The notes under the pieces: model-generated
The model's input: the letters and a program-made list of their open reading frames with translations, nothing else
Databases searched by the model: none
What the model was told of the DNA's origin: nothing
Assembly: GCA_022770425.1 (NCBI GenBank)
Contig: JALEHY010000039.1
Location: forward strand, 1-23,615
Direction: 5' to 3'
Source: Parvimonas sp.
Lineage (GTDB): Bacteria > Bacillota > Clostridia > Tissierellales > Peptoniphilaceae
DNA: 23,615 nucleotides
Translations under genes and position numbers: made by a program
Part shown: positions 7,738-14,873 of the stretch, piece by piece
Layout of the letters: every line of letters starts with the position of its first letter
How positions within the stretch are numbered: the stretch's first letter is position 1

Positions 7738-8548
7738 TTTGATTTTAGAAATGTTGAGTTACCCATTTATGGTGAAAGCCATAATAGTCGGACTTTTGAT
7801 TTCTGTTTGTTGCGCTCTTTTGGGAATTACTTTAGTTTTAAAAAGGTATTCTATGATTGGAGTGGGGCTTTCGAATGTAGCTTTTGCAAGTTTATCTATA
7901 GCTTTATCGTTTGATTTATCACCGATGGAATTTTCAATGCCCATTGTAGTTTTGGCAGGAGTTTTGCTTTTGAAATACAGTGAAAAATATAAAATTACGA
8001 CTGACACGGCAATTGCTGTATTGAGTTGTGTTTCTGTTTCTGTAGGAGTAACATTTACCGCAATTACAAAAGGCTTAAATGTTGATGTATGTAATTACCT
8101 TTTTGGAAGTATTCTCGTAATGACCAGAACCGATATGTACATTAGTTTTGTGTTGGGAGTTGTGGTATTAATTTCGTATATTTTATTATATAATAAAATA
8201 TATACTATTACGGTTGATGAAGACTTTGCAAGAGCGACAGGAATGAAGGTTGATTTTTATAATACTTTGGTTACTGTTTTAATTTCTGTAACAATAGTTA
8301 TAGGAATAAAATTTATGGGGAGTATGTTGATTTCTTGTTTGATAATATTTCCTGCAATCAGCTCAATGAAACTTTTTAAGAGTTACAGAAATGTGGTTAT
8401 ATCATCTGTTTTAATTTCTGTTGTAGCACTATTTTTCGGAATAGTTATATCATATATTTTTTCAACACCGACCGGAGCAAGTATAGTTATAGTGAATTTA
8501 ATCTTATTTATAATTTCAACAATTATAGGGAGGTTTGTAAATGAATAA
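7730..8548 (+). CDS. znuB: Zinc ABC transporter permease (ABC-3 family)
   Basis: A 272-residue polytopic membrane protein of the ZnuB/MntB (ABC-3) family. It opens with EMLSYPFMVKAIIVGLL and GVGLSNVAFASLSIAL, which are typical, and has about seven to eight hydrophobic segments. The frame extends upstream to a TTG at 7688, but that would overlap the ATPase by 50 bases. The start chosen is TTG 7730, nine bases after a strong GGGGG ribosome binding site; ATG 7751 is a further alternative. It forms the zinc channel across the membrane. The lipoprotein gene that follows overlaps its 3' end by eight bases. Confidence 0.9.
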   Translation: MINLILEMLSYPFMVKAIIVGLLISVCCALLGITLVLKRYSMIGVGLSNVAFASLSIALSFDLSPMEFSMPIVVLAGVLLLKYSEKYKITTDTAIAVLSCVSVSVGVTFTAITKGLNVDVCNYLFGSILVMTRTDMYISFVLGVVVLISYILLYNKIYTITVDEDFARATGMKVDFYNTLVTVLISVTIVIGIKFMGSMLISCLIIFPAISSMKLFKSYRNVVISSVLISVVALFFGIVISYIFSTPTGASIVIVNLILFIISTIIGRFVNE

Positions 8549-9185
8549 AAAAATTATTTTGTTTTTGCTACTTTTAGTGTCATTTTCTGCTTGTTCTAAA
8601 TCTAATAATGTATCAAGATTTCAAAATGTAGATAAGAAAAATTATAATGATATACAATCGAGCTTAAAAAATGATCCTAATAATTCTTTGGCTGACCAGA
8701 AACAAAATCCAAATGATTTTAAAAAAGACAGTTCAAAAGAAAAAAAGGAATATGAAACTCCTAAAGTTGAAGAAAAAATTTCAAAAGATGAACTTAATAA
8801 AAAAAGAGACGAGGATTCAAAAGACGGGATAATAAATATTTCCGACGGAATTTTTTTACCGTTAGTAAATGATATTTATATAAATAAAGATGAATATATC
8901 GGGAAAAAAGTTCGTATAGTAGGACAAAATGTTAGGTTTGAAGACAAGGATACCGGTGAAGTTGTATATGCGATTTTAAGAGAGGGACCGGGATGCTGTT
9001 ATAATGACAGTGTAATTGGATTTGAATATATTACAGACGACAAGTACCCTGAACCGCAAAAATGGTATGAAATGGTAGGGGAAGTAATAATTGACAATTT
9101 CGGTACGGGTAAAGTTGTAAAACTTAAACTTATAAGTATAAAGGAGGTCAAACCGAAAACAGATAAATTAATACATTTTGGATAA
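8541..9185 (+). CDS. Lipoprotein in the zinc operon with an OB-like Cys-Cys domain
   Basis: 214 residues. A lipoprotein signal ends in FSAC (C18). Residues 20-95 are a charged, Asn/Lys/Asp-rich, probably disordered linker. The C-terminal domain (about 103-203) reads NDIYINKDEYIGKKVRIVGQ, then an REGPGCCYNDSVIGFEY stretch with C152-C153, then WYEMVGEVI. This pattern resembles the C-terminal domain of the YcgQ/TIGR03943 proteins, which also have an N(x)2Y-GK-V-G opening and a conserved Cys pair; this is recall, not a search. Start ATG 8541 has AGGGAGG upstream and overlaps the permease by eight bases, so it is part of the zinc operon. A role in surface zinc handling is inferred from context. 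It is followed by a terminator. Confidence 0.75.
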   Translation: MNKKIILFLLLLVSFSACSKSNNVSRFQNVDKKNYNDIQSSLKNDPNNSLADQKQNPNDFKKDSSKEKKEYETPKVEEKISKDELNKKRDEDSKDGIINISDGIFLPLVNDIYINKDEYIGKKVRIVGQNVRFEDKDTGEVVYAILREGPGCCYNDSVIGFEYITDDKYPEPQKWYEMVGEVIIDNFGTGKVVKLKLISIKEVKPKTDKLIHFG

Positions 9186-9188
9186 AAG

Positions 9189-9217
9189 AAGGTGTAGATA
9201 ATTCTACACCTTTTATA
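9189..9217. terminator. Bidirectional terminator between zinc operon and aminopeptidase
   Basis: Perfect ten-base arms AAGGTGTAGA (9189-9198) and TCTACACCTT (9203-9212) with the loop TAAT. T-rich sequence follows in both directions. It lies between convergent genes and serves both. Confidence 0.88.
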
Positions 9218-10657
9218 TTATTTATTAAACTTTTTAACAAAATTGTAAAGAGTTTTTACAGGAATACCGCTTGCTCCTTGAGGATTTATTCCCCAAGCGG
9301 TCGCGGAATGAGAAGGACCTGCAATATCTAAGTGAACCCAAGGAGTATTTTCAACAAAATGTTCTAAGAATATTCCGGCAGTTATAGCACCACCGCTTCC
9401 CGGACCTGTTGAATTTAAAAGATCGGCAATCTTTCCTTTAACACTTTCCCTGTGTTCTTCAAAAACAGGAAATCTCCATAAATACTCTCCCATAATGTCA
9501 GCAGAGTTTTTCACCTTTTCAAAAATTTCGTCATTATTGCTGACTGCTCCGACAACTTTTCCGCCCAAAGCATAAATGCAAGCCCCTGTTAATGTTGCAA
9601 CATCAATTATACATTCAGGATTTAATTTTGATGCTCCATAGTAAAGGGCGTCCGCTAAAGTAAGTCGTCCTTCGGCATCTGTATTTATAACTTCGATAGT
9701 GGAGCCTTTCATTGAAGAAATAATATCTCCGTTTCTGTATGCTGAGCCGTTAATCATATTTTCACAGCTTGCAACAAGAGCTATTACATTTCTTTGAATA
9801 TTCATTTTTCCGATAGCGTACATTGTTGAAATTACAGCTGCACTCCCTCCCATATCGGTTTTCATATCCACCATTCCTGTGGCAGGTTTAATTGCCAATC
9901 CTCCTGCATCGTAAGTTAATCCTTTACCGACTAAAACGATAGGTTTTTCGTCTTTGTTTGGCAAGTATTTCATTATTATAAATTTTGGAGGAAGATCACT
10001 ACCTCTTGAAACAGCTAAAAATGCCTCCATTTTTAAAGCCTCAATTTGTTTCTTTTCTAAAATTTCAACATTAACTCCGACTTTTTCAAGTTCATCTTTA
10101 GCAAAATTGGCTAAAGTTTCTGGATATATATCGTTGGCAGGTCTGTTTACAAGATCTCTGCACATAAATACAGCCTCTGTTAATACTTTTATTTCTTTAA
10201 TTCCATCAGAAATTTTTTCTTTTTTGTCCTCTTCGACTTCCAAGAAAATTTCACAAGAATATTTATCGTTCTTTTCTTTTAAGAACTTATCAAAAGAATA
10301 AGTTGAATTTATTATCCCCTCCATAATAGCTTGAGCGGTTAATTTGTAACAAATTCCTTCAAATTTATTTATTTTTATATCACAAGATGATACATTATTG
10401 GCTTTTAAAGTTTTGCCTAACTTTAAAAAACTTCTTCTTATATTTTCCAAAGAAATTTCATCTTTTTTTCCAAGACCCACAAGGATCAAATTTTCTGAAT
10501 TTGGTCCGAGATTGGTAAAAATTTCTCCTCTTTTCCCTTTGAAAAGTTTGTTTTCATTTACATAGGCTTTAAGTGTTTCACTCAATCCGCATAAATCACA
10601 ATTTTCAAAAGCATAAATAACTTTTGTGGAATTGCTTTTTCCGATTTTAAATTCCAT
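9218..10657 (-). CDS. pepA: Leucyl aminopeptidase (M17, PepA-type cytosol aminopeptidase)
   Basis: A 479-residue dinuclear-metal exopeptidase that removes N-terminal amino acids from peptides in the cytoplasm. The N-terminal domain (about 1-150) is variable and the catalytic domain is highly conserved. Visible metal and active-site residues are K245 and D250 (VGKGLTYDAGG), K257, D268 (MKTDMGG), and D327, E329 and R331 in the family signature NTDAEGRL. The frame begins at ATG 10669, but the GGAGG ribosome binding site lies between that codon and ATG 10657, so 10657 is the real start. It has its own promoter at 10703-10731 and ends at the shared terminator. It is the only peptidase seen here, which fits an amino-acid-using organism. 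Confidence 0.95.
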   Translation of the reverse strand: MEFKIGKSNSTKVIYAFENCDLCGLSETLKAYVNENKLFKGKRGEIFTNLGPNSENLILVGLGKKDEISLENIRRSFLKLGKTLKANNVSSCDIKINKFEGICYKLTAQAIMEGIINSTYSFDKFLKEKNDKYSCEIFLEVEEDKKEKISDGIKEIKVLTEAVFMCRDLVNRPANDIYPETLANFAKDELEKVGVNVEILEKKQIEALKMEAFLAVSRGSDLPPKFIIMKYLPNKDEKPIVLVGKGLTYDAGGLAIKPATGMVDMKTDMGGSAAVISTMYAIGKMNIQRNVIALVASCENMINGSAYRNGDIISSMKGSTIEVINTDAEGRLTLADALYYGASKLNPECIIDVATLTGACIYALGGKVVGAVSNNDEIFEKVKNSADIMGEYLWRFPVFEEHRESVKGKIADLLNSTGPGSGGAITAGIFLEHFVENTPWVHLDIAGPSHSATAWGINPQGASGIPVKTLYNFVKKFNK

Positions 10658-10680
10658 AACAACCTCCATATAATAAAATT

Positions 10681-10696
10681 TAGATAAAAATATCTA
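10681..10696. repeat. Short perfect palindrome at the pepA transcript start
   Basis: TAGATA (10681-10686) and TATCTA (10691-10696) flank AAAA. It lies just after the pepA -10 box, where the transcript should begin. It could be an operator or a 5' hairpin. Confidence 0.4.
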
Positions 10697-10702
10697 CATT
10701 AG

Positions 10703-10731
10703 ATTATAAAATAAACAATAAATTAATGCAA
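10703..10731 (-). promoter_or_regulatory. Promoter of pepA
   Basis: Read on the minus strand: TTGCAT (10731-10726), a 17-base spacer and TATAAT (10708-10703). This places the transcript start about 40 bases before ATG 10657. Confidence 0.75.
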
Positions 10732-10732
10732 T

Positions 10733-10758
10733 AGAAAAGGATAACATAGAGTTATCCC
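10733..10758 (-). terminator. Terminator overlapping the stop of the COG2426-type gene
   Basis: On the minus strand GGATAAC (10757-10751) pairs with GTTATCC (10745-10739) around a five-base loop, followed by TTTTCTAT. The upstream arm contains the TAA stop codon (10754-10752). Confidence 0.7.
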
Positions 10759-11219
10759 AATAAATTAAAAATTCCCGTACTTAAAGTAGCTGTTAATATT
10801 GCGGCTAAAATCACACCGCATATTGCAGCCAAAATACTTGTCTTAAAATCAATATCCAATATACTTGCGGCAAGTATTCCGGTATAAGCACCGGTTCCCG
10901 GAAAAGGAATGCCGATAAACAAAACGAGTGCCAAAAAGAAACCTCTCTTTCCTGCTTTGTTTAAAATCTTCTGACCTGCATTGTGACCTTTTACAATAAT
11001 CAATTTACAAAATTTTCCGATGATTTTTTTGTCCTTACCCCAATTTAAAATCTTCATAATGAAAAAGTAAATAAACGGAACGGGGATTAAATTACCTATA
11101 ACAGAAACCAAATAAGCCGGTAAAAGTGAAAGTCCCATTGCGTGAGCATAGGGTATAGCACCTCTTAATTCTATAATAGGCAACATTGAAATTAAAAATA
11201 CTAAAATATATTTTTGCAT
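10752..11219 (-). CDS. Small membrane protein, COG2426 'small multidrug export' family
   Basis: 155 residues, almost wholly hydrophobic with about four membrane segments. Two half-motifs stand out: LPIIELRGAIPYA near residue 14 and IGIPFPGTGAYTGILAA near residue 103. Both are hallmarks of the Sm_multidrug_ex (PF06695) family. The 'multidrug export' name is historical; transport has not been established for most members. The re-entrant Pro-rich motifs recall DedA-type proteins, which is a loose comparison. It has a good ribosome binding site (AGGAG), its own promoter at 11249-11277, and a terminator overlapping its stop codon. Confidence 0.85.
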   Translation of the reverse strand: MQKYILVFLISMLPIIELRGAIPYAHAMGLSLLPAYLVSVIGNLIPVPFIYFFIMKILNWGKDKKIIGKFCKLIIVKGHNAGQKILNKAGKRGFFLALVLFIGIPFPGTGAYTGILAASILDIDFKTSILAAICGVILAAILTATLSTGIFNLLG

Positions 11220-11248
11220 ATTTTCTCCTAAATAGATACTCTTCCAAT

Positions 11249-11277
11249 ATTATATTACATAGAAATTAAAATTACAA
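11249..11277 (-). promoter_or_regulatory. Promoter of the COG2426-type gene
   Basis: On the minus strand TTGTAA (11277-11272), a 17-base spacer and TATAAT (11254-11249). It lies in the 64-base gap after the antiporter gene. No terminator separates the two genes, so read-through is also likely. Confidence 0.65.
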
Positions 11278-11283
11278 CTTTAT

Positions 11284-12483
11284 TTAAACATCAACGGTCA
11301 AAAGTTTTTTGTAGCTTAATTCAATTAATATAGCACCTAACGGAGCTGTGATAATTATTGACATTACTGCAACCGATAATGCGATTTCTCCACAGTTAAG
11401 TCCCAATGAAAGAGGGATGGAGCCTATAACCGCTTGAACGGTTGCCTTTGGAATGTATGAAATTATACAGAATAAAATCTCTTTAAAGTTTAAATTAGTT
11501 CCAAGCATACATATAAAAACTCCTATTGAACGGAAAAATAAACTTATAAAAATCATAAGTAATGCGCCGTAACCTGCTTTTAATGTATAACTTATATTTA
11601 CTGCGGCACCAACCAAAACAAAAAGTACAATTTCAGATGCAATCCATATCTTTCCAAGTTTTTCTGCAATTCTTTCTGAAACAAAAGTTGTGGTTTTGAT
11701 TTTTAAAAATGATGCCATAGTCATTACTGCAATTAATCCGGAAACAGGAATAAAGTTTTTCAACCATTGTTCTAAAGCTATCAGTAAAAAAGATAGCCCC
11801 AAAAGTAAAATTATTTTCTTACTGTTTCTGATGTACTCATCTCTATGATATTTCATCTCCAAAAATGATGCAAATAAACTTCCGAACAGTATACCTAAAC
11901 CTATTCCTGTAAGTATTGATACAGGAATATTTACAAAGCTCATAATATTACCGCTTCCTCCACGTTCCAAATTTACAAACGTTGAAAATAAAACTATTAC
12001 AAATACATCATCAAGAGAAGAACCTGCTAAAATTAGTTGAGGTATACTCTTTTTGGTTCCGTATTTTTTGTCCATAAGATAAACCATTTTCGGTACCACT
12101 ATGGCAGGAGATACCGCACCCAATATTGAACCTATTATTGCACCTTCAAGTTTTGTTATATTTAAAAAATAAGGACCGAATATTGAAAATGAAAAAATTT
12201 CAAAAAGTGCCGGAATACATGACATTAAAATGGCGGGTCTGCCTACTTTTAGTAAATCCTTTATATTTAGAGAAATTCCTGCTCTAAGTAAAATTATTAC
12301 TAATGCCATTTCTCTTAAATCTGAAGAAATTTCCATTATAGAACCGTCTAAAAGATTTAATGTATGAGGACCTAAAATAATTCCTGCAAGTAACATACCT
12401 ATTATTCTTGGAAGTTTTAATTTTTCAAAAATTCCTGCAATACCCATACCTATAATAAAAATAAAAGCCAATGATGTTAACAT
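11284..12483 (-). CDS. Cation:proton antiporter (Na+/H+ exchanger, CPA family)
   Basis: 399 residues with about 12 membrane segments. The N-terminal KLPRIIGMLLAGIILGPH is typical of the Na_H_Exchanger domain, and GSSLDDVFVIV carries the paired acids D158-D159 expected of electrogenic CPA2-type exchangers. There is no C-terminal TrkA-N/RCK domain, so it is a bare transporter. It exchanges H+ for Na+ or K+ across the membrane, helping pH and ion balance. The frame could begin at GTG 12492, but AGGAGAG abuts that codon and lies about ten bases before ATG 12483, so ATG 12483 is chosen. Ion specificity cannot be read from the sequence. It is the next gene after tRNA-Leu, separated by a terminator hairpin. 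Confidence 0.9.
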   Translation of the reverse strand: MLTSLAFIFIIGMGIAGIFEKLKLPRIIGMLLAGIILGPHTLNLLDGSIMEISSDLREMALVIILLRAGISLNIKDLLKVGRPAILMSCIPALFEIFSFSIFGPYFLNITKLEGAIIGSILGAVSPAIVVPKMVYLMDKKYGTKKSIPQLILAGSSLDDVFVIVLFSTFVNLERGGSGNIMSFVNIPVSILTGIGLGILFGSLFASFLEMKYHRDEYIRNSKKIILLLGLSFLLIALEQWLKNFIPVSGLIAVMTMASFLKIKTTTFVSERIAEKLGKIWIASEIVLFVLVGAAVNISYTLKAGYGALLMIFISLFFRSIGVFICMLGTNLNFKEILFCIISYIPKATVQAVIGSIPLSLGLNCGEIALSVAVMSIIITAPLGAILIELSYKKLLTVDV

Positions 12484-12521
12484 ATTTACCACTCTCCTTT
12501 TTCATGATAAAGTCAAAACCA

Positions 12522-12577
12522 CAAAAAAAAAGCTCATAATTTCACATCAACATCAAAATGTGAAAATATTAGCTTTT
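12522..12577 (-). terminator. Long hairpin terminator of the tRNA-Leu transcript
   Basis: Two 20-base arms (12528-12547 and 12558-12577) pair with two mismatches around a ten-base loop. On the minus strand they run into a T-tract (12530-12522). It ends the tRNA transcript before the antiporter gene. Confidence 0.8.
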
Positions 12578-12578
12578 T

Positions 12579-12595
12579 AGGTTAAGGCTTAACCT
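12579..12595 (-). repeat. Small palindrome in the tRNA-Leu trailer
   Basis: AGGTTAAG and CTTAACCT flank a single base, starting ten bases beyond the tRNA 3' end. It would form a tight hairpin between the tRNA and the terminator. It may aid 3' processing; no T-run follows it. Confidence 0.5.
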
Positions 12596-12604
12596 TAATA
12601 TATT

Positions 12605-12691
12605 TGGTGCCGGCAGTGGGACTCGAACCCACACGCCCTTGCGGACAACAGATTTTGAGTCTGTCTCGTCTGCCAGTTCCGACACGCCGGC
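12605..12691 (-). tRNA. tRNA-Leu (anticodon CAA)
   Basis: 87 bases including an encoded CCA end. The acceptor stem pairs GCCGGCG with TGCCGGC and the discriminator base is A. The anticodon stem ACAGA/TCTGT holds the loop CTCAAAA, giving anticodon CAA for UUG codons. A long variable arm (GTCC-GCAA-GGGC) marks a class II tRNA, and the T arm is GTGGG-TTCGAGT-CCCAC. All arms fold without mismatch, so it should be functional. It has its own promoter (12715-12743) and trailer hairpins, and stands alone rather than in a tRNA cluster. Confidence 0.96.
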
Positions 12692-12714
12692 ATGTAAAAT
12701 CAAACTACTTAAAA

Positions 12715-12743
12715 AGTATAACATAAAAAAAATAATAATGCAA
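12715..12743 (-). promoter_or_regulatory. Promoter of tRNA-Leu
   Basis: On the minus strand TTGCAT (12743-12738), 17 bases, TATACT (12720-12715). The start of transcription would be about 15 bases before the mature tRNA 5' end. Confidence 0.75.
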
Positions 12744-12962
12744 TAGATTTAAAAAATTTTTTAAAATTTACATATTATATATTTAATTGGAATTTTAAAA
12801 ATTATTTTGTTATTTTCTGTTTAGACAATCAAATCAGTATGTATTTTACAAAAAGTAAAAATCGGATTTTTAAAAATATAATAATCGTTGTCACTATAAT
12901 AATATTATAAAAAGTTAATTTTTTTGTAATTTTAATATATCAGTAAATTTTTTTGATATAAT

Positions 12963-13106
12963 TTGATACAAGTTAAATCATATATTATTATAAATAATGT
13001 TAAAGGAAAATTAGGAAAATGTATCCGACAAATTATTTTAAATGTATAGTATATCAGATGATTAGTAGAACATTCAAGAGATGTACAATGTTCTGCGTTT
13101 TATTTT
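12963..13106 (+). ncRNA. Candidate short transcript upstream of the symporter
   Basis: TTGATA (12963-12968), a 17-base spacer and TATTAT (12986-12991) form a plausible promoter. About 75 bases after its expected start, AGAACATT (13067-13074) pairs perfectly with AATGTTCT (13087-13094), followed by GCGTTTTATTTT. That would be a transcript of roughly 100 bases ending before the symporter promoter. It has no similarity to an RNA family I recognise. Confidence 0.25.
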
Positions 13107-13148
13107 GAATTATAGAATAATTTGAAATAAAGTTTTCCCGTAAAAGTA

Positions 13149-13177
13149 TTGACATTGTAAAAGTTAAAGGTTATAAT
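13149..13177 (+). promoter_or_regulatory. Strong promoter of the amino acid symporter
   Basis: Exact consensus TTGACA (13149-13154) and TATAAT (13172-13177) with a 17-base spacer, 30 bases before the start codon. High expression is expected. Confidence 0.88.
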
Positions 13178-13207
13178 GTATGTAACAAATTTTATAGGAG
13201 GTATTAT

Positions 13208-14644
13208 ATGAATTTATTTTCTACTTTAGTATTACTTAGTAGTTCGAAATTAGTTGAAACAATCAATGGTATAAACGATTTCTTATCAAGTAATATATTA
13301 ATGTATGGATTGTTGTTTGCAGGTTTATTCCTTTCAATAATTTTAGGATTCCCTCAAATAACAAAAATGGGAAAGGCTTTTAAATTAGTTTTTGGAGGAC
13401 TTTTCAAAAAGTCAAATGAAAAGAAAGAAGCAGGTTCAATGTCTTCATTCCAAGCTCTTGCGACTGCAGTTGCCGCACAGGTAGGTACAGGTAACGTTGC
13501 AGGGGTTGCAACTGCAATTACTGCAGGTGGTCCGGGTGCGATTTTCTGGATGTGGGTTTCTGCATTCTTTGGAATGGGAACTATATTTGTAGAAGCTGTT
13601 TTGGCACAAAAATATAAAACAAAAATGGATGGAGAATATGTTGGAGGTCCTGCTTACTACATTTCAAAAGGTATGGGTAAGACAGGAGCATTTGCTAAAG
13701 CATTGGCAGGATTTTTTGCGATAGCTATTATCTTAGCACTTGGTTTTATGGGAAATGCTGTTCAATCTAACTCTATTGCATCAGGTATCAAAGGTATTCA
13801 AGGACTTGAAGGTATTAATCCGGCTATTATCGGGGTTGTTATAGCAATTTTAGCGGGCTTTATCTTTATAGGCGGAGTTGACAGAATTGCAAAATTTGCC
13901 GAATTGGTTGTTCCTGTAATGGCAGCTGTTTATATATTAGGAAGTTTGGTAATTTTAGTTATGTTTGCTGAACATATTATACCTACTTTTAAATGGATAT
14001 TTAACAGTGCATTTTCCGGTACTGCGGCTATGGGTGGTATCGCAGGTGCAACAGTTAAAGCTGCTGTTCAAAAAGGGGTAGCAAGAGGTTTATTCTCTAA
14101 TGAAGCAGGTATGGGTTCAACACCTCATGCTCATGCGGTAGCTAATGTAAAACACCCTGCTGAACAAGGTTTGACAGCTATTATAGGTGTATTTATCGAT
14201 ACAGTTTTAGTATGTTCTGCAACAGCTTTATCAATTTTAGTAACTGAAGCTTATAATGTTGAAGGATTAAAAGGTGCTCAATTGACTCAACAAGCGTTTA
14301 GAGCAGCTTTTGGACAAGGTGGAGCAATATTCTTAGCTGTATGTTTATCATTCTTTGCTTTTACAACTATCGTTGGTTGGTATTACTTCGGAGAATCAAA
14401 TATTAAATATTTATTTGGTAAAGCAGGACTTTGGCCATACAGACTTTTAGTTTTGGTTTGTATAGTTGCAGGTTCACTTGGAGAAGTAGATATAGTTTGG
14501 TCTTTAGCTGATATATTCAACAGTTTAATGGTATTACCAAACTTAGTGGCTATATTGTGGTTATCATTTGAAGCTAAAGCTATTATGAAAGATTACAATA
14601 AGTGCTTATTAAATGGAAAAGTAACATACGATTACGCAGAATAA
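13208..14644 (+). CDS. Amino acid:cation symporter, AGCS (alanine/glycine) family
   Basis: 478 residues with about 11 membrane segments. The family signature VGTGNVAGVATAITAGGPGA lies near residue 92. GGPAYYISKGMG, ARGLFSNEAGMGSTPHAHA and SFFAFTTIVGWYYFGES follow in the expected order. It takes up alanine, glycine or glutamine with Na+ (AlsT/DagA/GlnT group); the exact substrate cannot be told. The gene has an exact-consensus promoter, an AGGAGG ribosome binding site and its own terminator, so it is a highly expressed single-gene unit. Its codon use and higher GC than its neighbours fit strong expression. Uptake of amino acids fits an organism that lives on peptides and amino acids. Confidence 0.93.
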   Translation: MNLFSTLVLLSSSKLVETINGINDFLSSNILMYGLLFAGLFLSIILGFPQITKMGKAFKLVFGGLFKKSNEKKEAGSMSSFQALATAVAAQVGTGNVAGVATAITAGGPGAIFWMWVSAFFGMGTIFVEAVLAQKYKTKMDGEYVGGPAYYISKGMGKTGAFAKALAGFFAIAIILALGFMGNAVQSNSIASGIKGIQGLEGINPAIIGVVIAILAGFIFIGGVDRIAKFAELVVPVMAAVYILGSLVILVMFAEHIIPTFKWIFNSAFSGTAAMGGIAGATVKAAVQKGVARGLFSNEAGMGSTPHAHAVANVKHPAEQGLTAIIGVFIDTVLVCSATALSILVTEAYNVEGLKGAQLTQQAFRAAFGQGGAIFLAVCLSFFAFTTIVGWYYFGESNIKYLFGKAGLWPYRLLVLVCIVAGSLGEVDIVWSLADIFNSLMVLPNLVAILWLSFEAKAIMKDYNKCLLNGKVTYDYAE

Positions 14645-14666
14645 AAATTTTTATTCAATGATTATT

Positions 14667-14694
14667 AGAGATGTCTTAGGACATCTCTTTTTTT
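14667..14694 (+). terminator. Terminator of the symporter gene
   Basis: AGAGATGTC (14667-14675) pairs perfectly with GACATCTCT (14680-14688) around TTAG, followed by a T-run. Confidence 0.92.
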
Positions 14695-14873
14695 ATATTT
14701 TATATTTTGTAAAAATAAAAAATTATTTTTTAAAAAGTGATGCGAGTTTATTATATGAAATATAAAAAACATTTTTGTAATAATTTTGTAATTTTTAACA
14801 TTTAAATTTAGGCTTTTTGTTGAAATGATATATAATTTGTGTTACAATTATAATACTGAAACAGGAGGTAATT

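Larger units (their letters stand above)
12692..13207. other. AT-rich intergenic region between divergent tRNA-Leu and symporter
   Basis: This 516-base gap holds the tRNA-Leu promoter (12715-12743, minus), a possible short transcription unit (promoter-like 12963-12991, hairpin 13067-13094, plus) and the strong symporter promoter (13149-13177, plus). No convincing gene is seen. A 29-codon frame at 13019-13108 is unsupported. Confidence 0.6.

Noticed and set aside
13067..13094. Hairpin considered as a glycine or other riboswitch for the symporter
   Set aside because: It lies before the symporter's own promoter, so it would not be in the main transcript, and no conserved riboswitch core is visible.
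13019..13108. A 29-codon frame before the symporter, stop overlapping a hairpin
   Set aside because: The nearest AGGA is only three bases from the ATG, the peptide has no recognisable features and is not rich in alanine or glycine as a leader peptide might be.
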